A DNA stretch of 64,000 nucleotides from Streptococcus troglodytae (lineage in GTDB: Bacteria; Bacillota; Bacilli; Lactobacillales; Streptococcaceae). The notes beneath the pieces are model-generated. The model was not told where the DNA came from. It searched no databases and worked only from the letters and a program-made list of their open reading frames with translations. Position numbers and translations under genes: made by a program. This document shows, piece after piece, positions 16,970 to 26,284 of the stretch. The stretch covers positions 1,612,001 to 1,676,000 of the forward strand of contig NZ_AP014612.1 of the NCBI RefSeq assembly GCF_002355215.1, in the 5' to 3' direction. Positions within the stretch are counted from its first letter, which is position 1. Each line of letters opens with the position of its first letter.

Positions 16970-18267
16970 GTAAAACCTCCTTTTTTGTTCATAGCCTTGA
17001 TTTCCATAATAGCTTTTTTCATGGCTCTATTCATCCCATTATGAAAGAAAAGTAATTTCCCATCTGGTCTATCGGCAGAGCGACCTACACGACCAGCAAT
17101 CTGTACCAGAGAACTTTTGGTAAACAGATAGTGATTACTCACCATGACAAAAACATCTACACAAGGAAAGGTTACTCCTCTCTCCAAAATCGTTGTTGAA
17201 ACCAAAATTTGTGTTTTTCCTTTTCTAAAATTTTCGACTTTTTCTAAACGATCTATTGTCAAGCTGGAAACAAAATCAATTTTCTCATTTGGAAAATAAG
17301 TTTGCAGTGACTTAGCAAAGGTTAAACCATCTTCAATATTTGGAAAAAAGATTAGAAGAGGGAATTGACTCTGTCTTTGAATTGTTATTTGCTGCAAAAA
17401 AGAGCGTGGTAATTTGCCTTTTTGTAATTTTTCAAGAGATAAATTTAACCAAATAGGCTGGGGAATAACTAAGGGATTGGCATGAAATCGTCTGACTAAG
17501 TGCAGTTTTTTAAGTCGCCCTTGTTTGACCTGTTTATCTAATTGGTCAGTTGAAGTTGCGGTCAAAAATACTTTGACACCATCTGATTTCAGACAATGAT
17601 CTACAGCATAATAGAGCACCTTATTGTCAACAAAGGGAAAGGCATCTACTTCATCAATAATTAACAAATCAAAAGCTTGGTAAAATTTCAGAAGTTGATG
17701 TGTGGTTGCAATCACTAATGGACTGCGTTCATAAGCTTCTGATTCCCCATGTAAAAGACTGATAGGACAAGAAAAGTCACGACTTAAACGTTTATACAAT
17801 TCGATGCAGACATCAATGCGGGGACTAGCAAGTGCAACCACACCTCCTTGATTGAGAATACTAGCCAGAGTTTCATAAATCATCTCCGTTTTGCCTGCAC
17901 CTGTTACGGCATGAATAAGCATATTTTCCTTATGGCAAACACCTTTCTTTAGACCATCAGAAACTTCCTTCTGAAAAGGGGTTAATTCCCCTTGCCACCT
18001 TAAGACCTGACCCTTTAGAAAAGGCTTTTGCTCAAAATAATAAAGGCTGTCCCTACTAGTAAGACGTCCAAAAACAAGACAAGCTCGACAATAGATAGAA
18101 CCATCCGGTAGAGTATTGTCAAGATTGTTCTGGCTGCCACAACGATTACAGATAAAGTAATACGGCTTTTTTATCATAGCTGGTAAAGTTTTAGCTTGCT
18201 TTTTCAAATCGCTGTTCATTTGATTTTCGGTCAAGAGGCGACCATAATAGTTTTCTAAATTCTCCAT
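16966..18267 (-). CDS. comFA: Late competence DNA translocation helicase ComFA
   Basis: DEAD-family ATPase that drives inward transport of transforming DNA at the membrane. Seen: an N-terminal four-cysteine zinc site (CNRCG, CRAC), Walker A HAVTGAGKTEM, Walker B LLIIDEVDAF, motif III FLTATST, and motif VI QIAGRVGRSADR. The start at 18267 (MENLENYYGRLLTENQM) aligns with pneumococcal ComFA; the frame remains open 17 codons further up. 433 residues, intact. A ComX box lies only 9 bases upstream. Confidence 0.95.
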   Translation of the reverse strand: MENLENYYGRLLTENQMNSDLKKQAKTLPAMIKKPYYFICNRCGSQNNLDNTLPDGSIYCRACLVFGRLTSRDSLYYFEQKPFLKGQVLRWQGELTPFQKEVSDGLKKGVCHKENMLIHAVTGAGKTEMIYETLASILNQGGVVALASPRIDVCIELYKRLSRDFSCPISLLHGESEAYERSPLVIATTHQLLKFYQAFDLLIIDEVDAFPFVDNKVLYYAVDHCLKSDGVKVFLTATSTDQLDKQVKQGRLKKLHLVRRFHANPLVIPQPIWLNLSLEKLQKGKLPRSFLQQITIQRQSQFPLLIFFPNIEDGLTFAKSLQTYFPNEKIDFVSSLTIDRLEKVENFRKGKTQILVSTTILERGVTFPCVDVFVMVSNHYLFTKSSLVQIAGRVGRSADRPDGKLLFFHNGMNRAMKKAIMEIKAMNKKGGFT

Positions 18268-18276
18268 CACCTTTAT

Positions 18277-18284
18277 TATTCGTA
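18277..18284 (-). promoter_or_regulatory. ComX (cin-box) promoter of comFA
   Basis: Exact TACGAATA on the minus strand, preceded by T-rich sequence, as in streptococcal late competence promoters. It sits only 9 bases before the comFA ATG, with AAAGGTG in between. Confidence 0.8.
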
Positions 18285-18339
18285 AACAAATAAGAAGAAT
18301 TAACTTGCAGCTTTTCAAAAAAATGTGTACACTTTTCCT

Positions 18340-18969
18340 ATGACCTATCGAACAATCGCCAAAAACGGCAGTACTGAAGAAACCATTAAAAAATCACGAT
18401 TTATTTGTCAGGCAAAAAGAATCACTAATGAAGCAGAAGGACGTGCTTTTATTACTCAAATCAAAAAAGAGCATTACAAGGCTCGCCATTCATGCTCAGC
18501 TATGATTATTGGTGAAAACAGCTATATCAAACGCTCCAGTGACGATGGTGAGCCCAGTGGAACTGCAGGCATCCCTATGCTAAGTGTCCTCGAAAAAAAT
18601 CAATTGACAAACCTTGTCCTTGTTGTGACACGTTATTTTGGTGGTATCAAATTAGGAACAGGCGGACTGATTCGAGCTTATTCGGGCGGAGTTGCCAATA
18701 CACTCAAAGCTTTAGGAATCGTCGAAGTCAAAAAGCAGACAGGTTTGCGGTTGGAATTAACCTATCCACAATATCAGACCTTTGCTAATTTCTTGAAAGA
18801 ACATCAACTGCAAGAACATGATCTCGATTTTTCAGTGAATGTCAGCACCACTATTTATGTGGATAAGAAAGATATTGAAACCACCCTTGACCAGCTCACT
18901 GAGTTTTATCAAGGAAAATTTAAAAGTCATGTCGTTGGCAGCCAGATCATTGAAGTTCCTGTGATATGA
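18340..18969 (+). CDS. YigZ/IMPACT family protein
   Basis: 209 residues from the ATG at 18340 (MTYRTIAKNGSTEETIKKSR). The UPF0029/IMPACT signature is intact: KARHSCSAMIIG, SSDDGEPSGTAGIPML and RYFGGIKLGTGGLIRAY, followed by the C-terminal DUF1949 ferredoxin-like domain. Family members are linked to translation or RNA binding; the role in streptococci is unsettled. Divergent from comFA with 72 bases between starts. No Shine-Dalgarno sequence is visible before 18340; a GTG at 18325 is an alternative. Confidence 0.88.
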   Translation: MTYRTIAKNGSTEETIKKSRFICQAKRITNEAEGRAFITQIKKEHYKARHSCSAMIIGENSYIKRSSDDGEPSGTAGIPMLSVLEKNQLTNLVLVVTRYFGGIKLGTGGLIRAYSGGVANTLKALGIVEVKKQTGLRLELTYPQYQTFANFLKEHQLQEHDLDFSVNVSTTIYVDKKDIETTLDQLTEFYQGKFKSHVVGSQIIEVPVI

Positions 18970-18988
18970 TTTTTTTATCACGGCGATA
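18962..18988 (+). promoter_or_regulatory. CysR-type operator upstream of cysK
   Basis: TGATA-N9-TATCA-N3-CGATA, matching the streptococcal CysR (LysR-family) box TGATA-N9-TATCA-N2-4-TGATA in all but one base. It overlaps the stop of the previous gene and lies 12 bases before the cysK -35 box. Confidence 0.75.
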
Positions 18989-19000
18989 AAGAATTTATAT

Positions 19001-19029
19001 TTTACAAAGCCCATTTTTCAGCTTATACT
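19001..19029 (+). promoter_or_regulatory. cysK promoter
   Basis: TTTACA, 17-base spacer, TATACT; GTGAGG ribosome site before the ATG at 19060. Confidence 0.7.
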
Positions 19030-19059
19030 GGAGATATATTTAATTTGTGAGGTATCATC

Positions 19060-19984
19060 ATGGTAAAAATTTATAACAACATTACTGAATTGATTGGCAA
19101 TACGCCTATTGTAAAACTTAATAATGTTGTTCCCGAAGATGCAGCTGATGTTTATGTTAAACTTGAGGCTTTCAACCCTGGTTCATCCGTTAAAGATCGT
19201 ATTGCTTTAAGCATGATTGAAGACGCTGAAAAACGTGGTCTCATCAAACCTGGAGATACTATTGTCGAACCAACGAGTGGTAATACGGGTATTGGACTTT
19301 CATGGGTCGGTGCTGCCAAAGGCTACAATGTCATCATTACAATGCCTGAAACAATGAGCGTTGAACGTCGTAAAATTATACAAGCTTATGGTGCTAAACT
19401 TGTCTTGACACCAGGAAGTGCTGGTACTAAGGGTGCCATTGATAAAGCTCACGAGATCGCTAAAGAAGTTGGTGGTTGGGTGCCTCTTCAATTTGACAAT
19501 CCAGCCAATCCCAAAATTCACGAATTGACAACAGGCCCTGAAATTTTGGAAGCATTTGGTTCACATGGACTTGATGCTGTCGTTGCTGGTATTGGCACTG
19601 GTGGTACGATTACTGGGATTTCACATGTCCTAAAAAAAGACAATCCTGATATTAAAATCTATGGATTGGAAGCTGATGAATCTGCTGTTTTGTCAGGCGA
19701 CAAACCGGGGCCCCATAAAATCCAAGGTATCTCAACAGGTTTTATCCCAGCTGCATTAGATACTCATTCTTATGACGAAGTGATCCGTGTTAAATCTGAT
19801 GATGCTTTGGCTACTGGTCGCTACTTCGGCGGTAAGGAAGGATTCCTACTTGGTATTTCCGCTTCTGCTGCAGTGTGGGCTGCGCTTGAAGTCGCTAAAA
19901 ACTCGGCAAAGGTAAAAAGTCTTGGCTATTGCACCGGATAATGGTGAACGTTATCTTTCAACCGCACTTTATGAATTTGACTAA
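19060..19984 (+). CDS. cysK: Cysteine synthase A (O-acetylserine thiol-lyase)
   Basis: PLP enzyme making cysteine from O-acetylserine and sulfide. Seen: [12 protein letters not shown], the PLP lysine in [26 protein letters not shown], and the phosphate-binding [10 protein letters not shown]. Two losses of one A each (runs at 19897-19901 and 19914-19918) push the raw frame to an early stop; with both restored it ends [20 protein letters not shown] at about 308 residues, the normal length. Preceded by a CysR-type operator and a promoter; monocistronic. Confidence 0.95.
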
Positions 19985-20324
19985 GAAGCCTATAACATTT
20001 ATGTCGTATTGACTTTCAAAGTTGAACAGAAAGAAAAGCAACACAAAAGAGTGTCATTTATCAACTCCCTTTACTGTGAACAGCGAAGAACAAAACTTCG
20101 TTAAAACACAAGAAAGGGAGCTTTCTTATATCCAAAAACTCGAAATTAGTCTACCTCAAATGTTTTCCAACATAAAAATAACCTGACTCCTCTTGCATTT
20201 AGAAATCAGGTTATTCTCTCAAACTTTTATTATATCACTATCTGCTTGTCAGAAAGTTATTTCATTTAATCTTTTCTTTTTCGTCTTCAGTGCCAGTGCC
20301 ATTGATTGGTAAATATTTCGTTTA
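19985..20324. other. Intergenic region between convergent cysK and gldA
   Basis: Contains a terminator for gldA (20177-20215) and, for cysK, a weaker long-loop hairpin (CTCCCTTT pairing with AAAGGGAG, ending near 20122). No ORF supportable. Confidence 0.5.
20177..20215 (-). terminator. Terminator after gldA
   Basis: AATAACCTGA pairs with TCAGGTTATT; the minus strand continues with TTTTATG. Confidence 0.7.
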
Positions 20325-21419
20325 TTATTTTAATGATCTAGTGTACTGATCTACTGCTAAGAGTGCATTGGCAACATCGCTTGCCTTAATTGTAAACGGC
20401 ATTTGATGAATCGTCTCACCTTCAATTGTAGCCTGTTGACCAACCTTTAGAAGTTCACAATAGTCAGCATCTCCCAAATGCATTTCTTCTAAAGTCGTTG
20501 GCATGCCAATCGCTCTATAAAAATGAATATACTTGTCAATTTCTTCTTTTGGACGATTTTCAAGAAAGAGTTGCGCTAAGGTTCCATAAGTAACTTTTTG
20601 ACCATGTGTCAGATGATGAATAGCTCCTTCTAAAGCTGTAAAACCATTATGAATAGCATGAGCTGCAGCTAAACCTGCACTTTCAAACCCCAAACCGCTC
20701 AATAAAGTATTGGCCTCTACAACATTTTCAAGTGCTTTTGTCACTACTTTTGCTTCACAAGCTGCTAATGCTTGTAGGCCATCTGCAAATAAAGTACGCT
20801 CACAGGCTTTAGCAATAGCAAGGCTAGCTAAAGTTTGCCCTGCACCAGTCATTGTTTGCCCATTTTTTTGAAGCACAGCTCTTGCTTCTACCCAAGTAGC
20901 AAGTCCATCTGCAATTCCCGAAGCCAATAGAATGGCTGGAGATTTACTGATGACTTCAGTATCTACTAAAACAAGATCTGGATTTTTTGAATAGAAAATG
21001 TATTTTTCAAAAGTACCTTGGTCAGTATAGATAACGGATAAGGCTGATGTGGGAGCATCTGTCGAAGCAACTGTAGGAGCAATAATAACAGGTATCTCTA
21101 ATAAATCAGCAATGGCTTTGGCACTGTCAATCGTCTTTCCCCCACCAAGACCAATAATTAAATCATTTCCTTTTTCTTTAGCTATAGCAACAACGCGATC
21201 AATTTCGTTTATTGAAGCTTCACCATTAAAGGCTATACGATCTACTATCAATCCTTCTTGGTTAAGATAAGTTTCGAAACGTTTACCAACAATATCATAA
21301 ACGACATTGTCTGTTAAAAGGATAGGATGAGAGCCTAAATTAATAATAGCTTTTGCATTTTCAAATAAAGCTTTTTCACCCTGAATATAACGTGATGGGC
21401 TGGCAAAAATTTTCATCAT
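20325..21419 (-). CDS. gldA: Glycerol dehydrogenase (iron-containing ADH superfamily)
   Basis: NAD-dependent oxidation of glycerol to dihydroxyacetone. Seen: the NAD-binding loop LIIGLGGGKTIDSAKA, APTVASTDAPTSALSVIY, and the metal-binding region with AAAHAIHNGFTAL and IHHLTHGQKVTYG. 364 residues, full length, good AGGAGG. Last gene of the minus-strand group glycyl radical enzyme, transaldolase-like, gldA. Confidence 0.93.
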   Translation of the reverse strand: MMKIFASPSRYIQGEKALFENAKAIINLGSHPILLTDNVVYDIVGKRFETYLNQEGLIVDRIAFNGEASINEIDRVVAIAKEKGNDLIIGLGGGKTIDSAKAIADLLEIPVIIAPTVASTDAPTSALSVIYTDQGTFEKYIFYSKNPDLVLVDTEVISKSPAILLASGIADGLATWVEARAVLQKNGQTMTGAGQTLASLAIAKACERTLFADGLQALAACEAKVVTKALENVVEANTLLSGLGFESAGLAAAHAIHNGFTALEGAIHHLTHGQKVTYGTLAQLFLENRPKEEIDKYIHFYRAIGMPTTLEEMHLGDADYCELLKVGQQATIEGETIHQMPFTIKASDVANALLAVDQYTRSLK

Positions 21420-21453
21420 GAAACCTCCTTCTAAAGTAAAGTTCTTCTATTTT

Positions 21454-22122
21454 TTAAATATAAGGACGCCCTTGTGTGCTTTCCCAATCTGCTGCAAAAT
21501 CAGCTACTGCTTTTTGGATGGATGAATTAGCAAAACCAGCAGCAAAAATATCTGCACCAACCGTGACAGCTTGGGCACCTGCTGCTAAAGCCTTAGTAAC
21601 CTGAGTAACATTTTTAAAGCTTGCTGCCAAAATTTTTGTAGAAGCTTGTTGATGCTCAATAGCCTGAGCAAGCTGATCAATCACCTCAACTGGGTCTGTA
21701 TTAAGATTTTCCATACGATTATAGTAAGGAGCAAGATAATCAGCACCAGCTTCAATGGCTAAAAGACCTTGAAAGACTGTATAGATAGCTGTAGCAGTGA
21801 TTTGAAAGCCTTCTTTTTTTAGTTGCTTCATCGCTGTCAAACCAGCTGGAGAGACAGGTACTTTAACATAGAGATTGCCGCCAAGTTCAACTCGAAGTTT
21901 ACGGGCATCTTTGATAATCCCTTCCACATCTGCTGCAACCACCTGTGCATGAATACTTGGTTCTTCACCAATAATGGCACGAACCTTCTTCACTTGCTCA
22001 AAAAAATCAATTTCCCCTTCTTTTTTAGCAATTGATGGGTTAGAAGTTACCCCAGCTAATGGTAGGATGGCTGCCCATTTTTCAATGTCTGCTAAATTGA
22101 GTGTGTCAAGCATAAATTCCAT
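21454..22122 (-). CDS. Transaldolase-like fructose-6-phosphate aldolase
   Basis: 222 residues, the short TalC/MipB/FSA form. Seen: N-terminal [33 protein letters not shown], the Schiff-base lysine region LYVKVPVSP, and the C-terminal helices [20 protein letters not shown] and AVTVGAD. Members either interconvert fructose-6-P with dihydroxyacetone and glyceraldehyde-3-P or act as transaldolases. Being paired with glycerol dehydrogenase (which makes dihydroxyacetone) favours the aldolase role, by inference. Confidence 0.88.
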   Translation of the reverse strand: MEFMLDTLNLADIEKWAAILPLAGVTSNPSIAKKEGEIDFFEQVKKVRAIIGEEPSIHAQVVAADVEGIIKDARKLRVELGGNLYVKVPVSPAGLTAMKQLKKEGFQITATAIYTVFQGLLAIEAGADYLAPYYNRMENLNTDPVEVIDQLAQAIEHQQASTKILAASFKNVTQVTKALAAGAQAVTVGADIFAAGFANSSIQKAVADFAADWESTQGRPYI

Positions 22123-22140
22123 TTTCTTTTCCTCTTTTTC

Positions 22141-24597
22141 TTAAAGTGCGTGTTCTGTACGAGCGATAATATCGTTTTGAGTTGCCTTAGAAAGAACATT
22201 GAAGAAGGCTGAGTAGCCCGCAACACGAACAATTAAATCACGATGTTTCTCAGGGTGCTTTTGAGCATCAATCAGAGTTTCACGAGAGACAACATTGTAT
22301 TGGATATGATAGCCATGAAGACGATTGAAGAAAGCTCGAAGGAGGGCAATCAGTTTTTGCTTATCTTCTTCTTTTGATAAGGTTTGGGGATTTACTTTTT
22401 GATTGAGAAGGACACCTCCAACAATTTCAGCAGTCGGTAATTTAGATACTGATTTGAGTACCGAAGTTGGACCGTTTTTATCCATATTATGAGATGGTGA
22501 ACAACCTTCTGCAAGCGGTGTTCCTGCATGACGACCATCTGGAGTTGCTAGTGTTCCACGTCCCTGACCGACATTAGCTGAAATGGAGGACGTTCCTGAA
22601 TAACGAATACCACCGATTGGACCACGACCATAGCGTGTATTTGGATATTTAGCAATTTCATCAACATAAACATCATAACAATCACGTACCAATTGGTCAG
22701 CATAATCATTGTCATTGCCGTACTTAGGAGCGTCATTAATCAGCATCTGGCGAATTTCCTCGCCACGTTCACCGGCATAGTCCGATTGCAGAGCTTCCCA
22801 AAGTTCAGCGGTTGTTAAGCGTTTTTCTTCAAAAACTAATTTCTTGACAGCCGCAAGAGAATCTGAAAGGTTAGCAATCCCAACCTGAAGTCCAGAAATG
22901 TAGTCGTAAACTGCACCGCCTTCTTTTAAATGTTTGCCACGACCAATACAATCATCCGTCAAGGCAGAACAAAGAATATCTGGAACTTCCCGTTCCAAAC
23001 TGAGGTCAATAGCATTTTCGACAATAACACTCATACGCGTCAAATAGCGTAGCGTCTTATCCCATGCAGACTTGAGGTCTTCGTAAGATGTCATGTCAAC
23101 AAAATGCCCAAATTCAGGAGCAAAGCGTTTGCCAGAGGCTGGGTCAATACCGTTGTTCATGGTAATGAGCAATACTTTAGGAAAATTCATATAACTCATA
23201 CCCGTACAACGATAGCCCCATTTGCCGGGAACAGCTGTTTCAACACAGCCGATTGCTGAGTAATCGTAAGCGTCTTCTTCTGCCACCCCCTTAGCGATGA
23301 ATGATGGAATAATAATTTCATCATTGTTAAAGGCCGGCATCCCAAAACCAAGTTTCATGACTTCAATCGCTTCATTCATAAAATCAGGGTTGAGACCAGC
23401 ATGATAGCGAACCGTCAAGTTTGGCTGTGGTAAATGTGCCTGCGCAACAGATTTCAAAACAAGGAAAGACAAAGGATTAACCGCATCTTTCTTATTGCGC
23501 GTCTGACCTCCAACAGTGACATTTTGATAAAGCGGTGAGCCAGCAGATGAAAAAGTATGCGCTTGACTGCGAACTTTGTTGATGGTAAGCGTCTTAATCC
23601 ATAAATTAGTCAGACGCTCAACAATGGAATCTTCTGTTTCACGACCTACTTCTAAATCCGTTTTTACATATGGATACATGTACTGATCAAAACGGCCGTA
23701 AGAAAGGGAATGACCGTTTGATTCAATTTGCAGAATACATTGAATAAACCAAACCGATTGTACAGCTTCTGCAAAGGTGCGTGCTGGATAATAAGGTACC
23801 CGTTCACAGATGGCTGCAATCTCCAATAATTCTTTCCGACGCTTGGCAGTTGCAGTTTCTGCCATCTCTTTAGCTAAAACTACAAAACGTTGAGCATAAG
23901 TTTTGACTGCGTCAATTGTCACTAAAATAGAGTCATAAAAATGATATTTATCAATACTGGCTGGGTCTGTTAAGTCAAGATCAGCCTTAGCTTTATGTGT
24001 CCGTTCTTCAAAACCAACAAGTCCTAATTCCAGCAACTTTTGATAATTGACTGCTAAATGAGCATCACCAGAATTCATCTTGCCTTCCATACCAAAGAAT
24101 CCTGTTTCCATATAGACCTGTACTTCATCTGGAAGCATGGCACCTGCGCGAGCACGCAAGTTATTATTTTCCCAGAAAGGGGCAATGTCACGAATTTGCT
24201 TTTTGGTTTCTTCTGTGATGTAGAAAACATCACCGTCACGCTTTTCAAAGAGATCTAATTCATTCAAAACAAATTCGAGTGTGTATTCCGGAAAAATTGG
24301 CGCATCTTTATCACTAGACGCTTGATTCCCAACAATCATGGTTTCATCATCAATATAGAGTGACATTTTTTCTAAAATGTTTTTAAGCATGTAAGCCCGC
24401 TTAAGAACATTTGGTTTTTCTTGATGTTCTTTATAGGCTTCTGTAGCAAGTATGGCACGTTCGGCATCAATATAAGGCTTTTTTTCAAGTACCTTATCAC
24501 GATAAGTGTACATGCGTTCCGTCAAATAACCAAAGTGTTTTTGAGAACTCTTTTGGACATCATTTGTGTACTTTTGAGTTAAAAGCTGAATCACCAT
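22141..24597 (-). CDS. Glycyl radical enzyme, PflD type (substrate uncertain)
   Basis: 818 residues. The glycine-radical loop VRVAGYSAFF (Gly about 794) and active-site YSAIGCVETAVPG (Cys 451, Glu 453) are both present. The single-cysteine CxE motif is that of dehydratase/lyase members (glycerol dehydratase, choline lyase, E. coli PflD); true pyruvate formate-lyase has two adjacent cysteines. It is often annotated as formate acetyltransferase 2; the motif argues against that. Neighbours (activase, aldolase, gldA) copy the E. coli pflDC-talC-gldA set. Its promoter lies between the start and the inserted IS. Confidence 0.85.
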   Translation of the reverse strand: MVIQLLTQKYTNDVQKSSQKHFGYLTERMYTYRDKVLEKKPYIDAERAILATEAYKEHQEKPNVLKRAYMLKNILEKMSLYIDDETMIVGNQASSDKDAPIFPEYTLEFVLNELDLFEKRDGDVFYITEETKKQIRDIAPFWENNNLRARAGAMLPDEVQVYMETGFFGMEGKMNSGDAHLAVNYQKLLELGLVGFEERTHKAKADLDLTDPASIDKYHFYDSILVTIDAVKTYAQRFVVLAKEMAETATAKRRKELLEIAAICERVPYYPARTFAEAVQSVWFIQCILQIESNGHSLSYGRFDQYMYPYVKTDLEVGRETEDSIVERLTNLWIKTLTINKVRSQAHTFSSAGSPLYQNVTVGGQTRNKKDAVNPLSFLVLKSVAQAHLPQPNLTVRYHAGLNPDFMNEAIEVMKLGFGMPAFNNDEIIIPSFIAKGVAEEDAYDYSAIGCVETAVPGKWGYRCTGMSYMNFPKVLLITMNNGIDPASGKRFAPEFGHFVDMTSYEDLKSAWDKTLRYLTRMSVIVENAIDLSLEREVPDILCSALTDDCIGRGKHLKEGGAVYDYISGLQVGIANLSDSLAAVKKLVFEEKRLTTAELWEALQSDYAGERGEEIRQMLINDAPKYGNDNDYADQLVRDCYDVYVDEIAKYPNTRYGRGPIGGIRYSGTSSISANVGQGRGTLATPDGRHAGTPLAEGCSPSHNMDKNGPTSVLKSVSKLPTAEIVGGVLLNQKVNPQTLSKEEDKQKLIALLRAFFNRLHGYHIQYNVVSRETLIDAQKHPEKHRDLIVRVAGYSAFFNVLSKATQNDIIARTEHAL

Positions 24598-24645
24598 TTT
24601 CCTTCTCCTTTTATGTTCGTAATTTATTTTTTTTCTTTCGAAACC

Positions 24646-24674
24646 ATAGTAACACCAATCTTAATAAAATGCAA
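24646..24674 (-). promoter_or_regulatory. Promoter of the glycyl radical enzyme operon
   Basis: Minus strand TTGCAT (24669-24674), 17-base spacer, TACTAT (24646-24651); GGAGAAGG ribosome site before the ATG. The IS end is 59 bases upstream of the -35 box. Confidence 0.6.
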
Positions 24675-24789
24675 CCATTTTTCATAAAAAGTAGCCTGTA
24701 TTTAAAGAAAAAGACCAGTTTTTACAAACAAAATGAACTGCACTCCAAAAGTTAGACAGAAAAAATCTAACTTTTGGGGTGTTTTTATT

Positions 24790-25308
24790 ATGAAATTGAC
24801 TTATGAGGATAAAGTTCTCATCTATGAACTGAGAAACCAAGGGTATAGCTTAGAGCAGCTTTCAAATAAATTTGGGATAAAAATTTCTAATCTTAGCTAC
24901 ATGATTAAATTGATTGATCATTACGGAATAGAGATCGTCAAAAAAAGAAAGAATCGTTACTATTCTCCTGAACTAAAACAAGAAATCATTGATAAAGTTC
25001 TTCTTGAAGGTCGTTCACAAATAAGGGTATCTCTAGATTATGCTCTTCCAAGTCATGGAATGTTGCCTAATTGGATAGCACAATACAAGAAAAATAGGTA
25101 TACTATTGTTGATAAAACAAGAGGGAGACCACCTAAAATGGGACGTAAGCCAAAGAAGAAATCGGAAGAAATGACAGAGCTAGAGCGACTTCAGAAAGAA
25201 TTAGAATATCTGAGAGCGGAGAATGCTGTTCTAAAAAAGTTGAGAGAACTCCGATTGAGGGAAGAAAAAGAGCAAGAAGAAAAACGGAAATTGTCCGAGG
25301 ATTGGTAA
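24790..25308 (+). CDS. IS transposase OrfA (helix-turn-helix protein)
   Basis: 172 residues from the ATG at 24790. Two helix-turn-helix segments ([20 protein letters not shown] and [20 protein letters not shown]), a basic [14 protein letters not shown] stretch and a C-terminal leucine zipper ([20 protein letters not shown]). The A6G heptamer inside codons for LKK allows a -1 shift into the orfB frame, giving the OrfAB transposase; the shifted frame is open through [15 protein letters not shown] to LVTEFSLD. Confidence 0.9.
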   Translation: MKLTYEDKVLIYELRNQGYSLEQLSNKFGIKISNLSYMIKLIDHYGIEIVKKRKNRYYSPELKQEIIDKVLLEGRSQIRVSLDYALPSHGMLPNWIAQYKKNRYTIVDKTRGRPPKMGRKPKKKSEEMTELERLQKELEYLRAENAVLKKLRELRLREEKEQEEKRKLSEDW

Positions 25309-26138
25309 CGGAGTTTTCTTTAGACATTCTTCTAAAGATTATTAAGCTCGCTCGTTCAACCTATTATTACCACTTAAAGCAGCTAGATAAAAGCAATAAA
25401 GATCATGCTATTAAAGCTGAAATTCAAGCTATTTTTACTGAGCACAAAGGAAATTATGGTTATCGTCGAATGACTCTTGAATTGAGAAATCGTGGCTTCT
25501 TGGTAAATCATAAAAAGGTTCAACGTCTAATGAAAGTTCTTGGTTTGGAGGCTCGTATTCGTCGCAAACGGAAGTATTCTTCCTACCAAGGAGAGGTGGG
25601 CAAAAAAGCAGACAACCTTATTCAACGCCAGTTTGAAGCATCAAAACCAATGGAAAAGTGCTACACAGATGTGACAGAATTTGCCATTCCAGCAAGCGGT
25701 CAAAAGCTCTATTTGTCACCAGTTTTAGATGGTTTCAACAGTGAAATTATTGCTTATAACCTTTCTACGTCACCGAACTTGATACAAGTGAAAGCTATGA
25801 TAGAACAGGCTTTCACAGAGAAACATTACACAAATACTATTCTTCATAGTGACCAGGGCTGGCAATACCAGCATGAATTTTATCATCAATTTTTAGAGAA
25901 CAAGGGGATTCAGCCGTTCATGTCACGTAAAGGAAACAGCCCAGATAATGGCATGATGGAATCTTTTTTTGGCATTTTGAAATCCGAAATGTTTTACGGT
26001 TATGAGAAGACATTTAAGTCACTTAAGCAATTGGAACAAGCTATTGTAGACTATATTGATTATTACAACAACAAACGTATTAAGGTAAAACTAAAAGGAC
26101 TTAGTCCTGTACAGTACAGAACGAAATCCTTTACTTAA
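25302..26138 (+). CDS. IS transposase OrfB (DDE integrase domain)
   Basis: 278 residues in the -1 frame relative to orfA, produced by frameshift fusion or from the TTG at 25302. HTH_21 region [19 protein letters not shown], then the rve catalytic core with acidic residues in [18 protein letters not shown] and [13 protein letters not shown] (the DDE triad). All catalytic residues are present, so the element may be active. Confidence 0.93.
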   Translation: MVTEFSLDILLKIIKLARSTYYYHLKQLDKSNKDHAIKAEIQAIFTEHKGNYGYRRMTLELRNRGFLVNHKKVQRLMKVLGLEARIRRKRKYSSYQGEVGKKADNLIQRQFEASKPMEKCYTDVTEFAIPASGQKLYLSPVLDGFNSEIIAYNLSTSPNLIQVKAMIEQAFTEKHYTNTILHSDQGWQYQHEFYHQFLENKGIQPFMSRKGNSPDNGMMESFFGILKSEMFYGYEKTFKSLKQLEQAIVDYIDYYNNKRIKVKLKGLSPVQYRTKSFT

Positions 26139-26284
26139 ATTTTTTGTCTAACTTTTTGGGGTCAGTACAAAAATACTGATCCAATTTTACCTTTTATTAA
26201 GAATTTACAGTCAATATCATAAAGACATGTCACCTTACGAATAAACGTTTTTTCTTGTTATTCTCAGCCGTCTCATATCATGCT

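Larger units (their letters stand above)
24734..26169 (+). mobile_element. IS3-family (IS150-like) insertion sequence, intact
   Basis: 1436 bp bounded by imperfect 25-bp inverted repeats (TGAACTGCACTCCAAAA- and, from the right, TGTACTGACCCCAAAAA-), both reading on into GTTAGACA. Flanks are A-rich, so a 3-4 bp AAA(A) target duplication is possible but ambiguous. It holds two overlapping frames, orfA and orfB, with an A6G slippery heptamer at 25233-25239. The left end forms a strong hairpin before orfA that can block read-in transcription. Inserted between the deoR gene and the glycyl radical enzyme promoter. Confidence 0.93.

Noticed and set aside
20325-22122. gldA and aldolase as a glycerol catabolic (dha) operon
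   Set aside because: No dihydroxyacetone kinase is present; the set fits the pflDC-talC-gldA arrangement better.
26236-26243. TACGAATA (ComX-box-like) between the IS and deoR
   Set aside because: It points right, into the 3' end of the minus-strand deoR gene, with no gene behind it; likely chance in AT-rich DNA.
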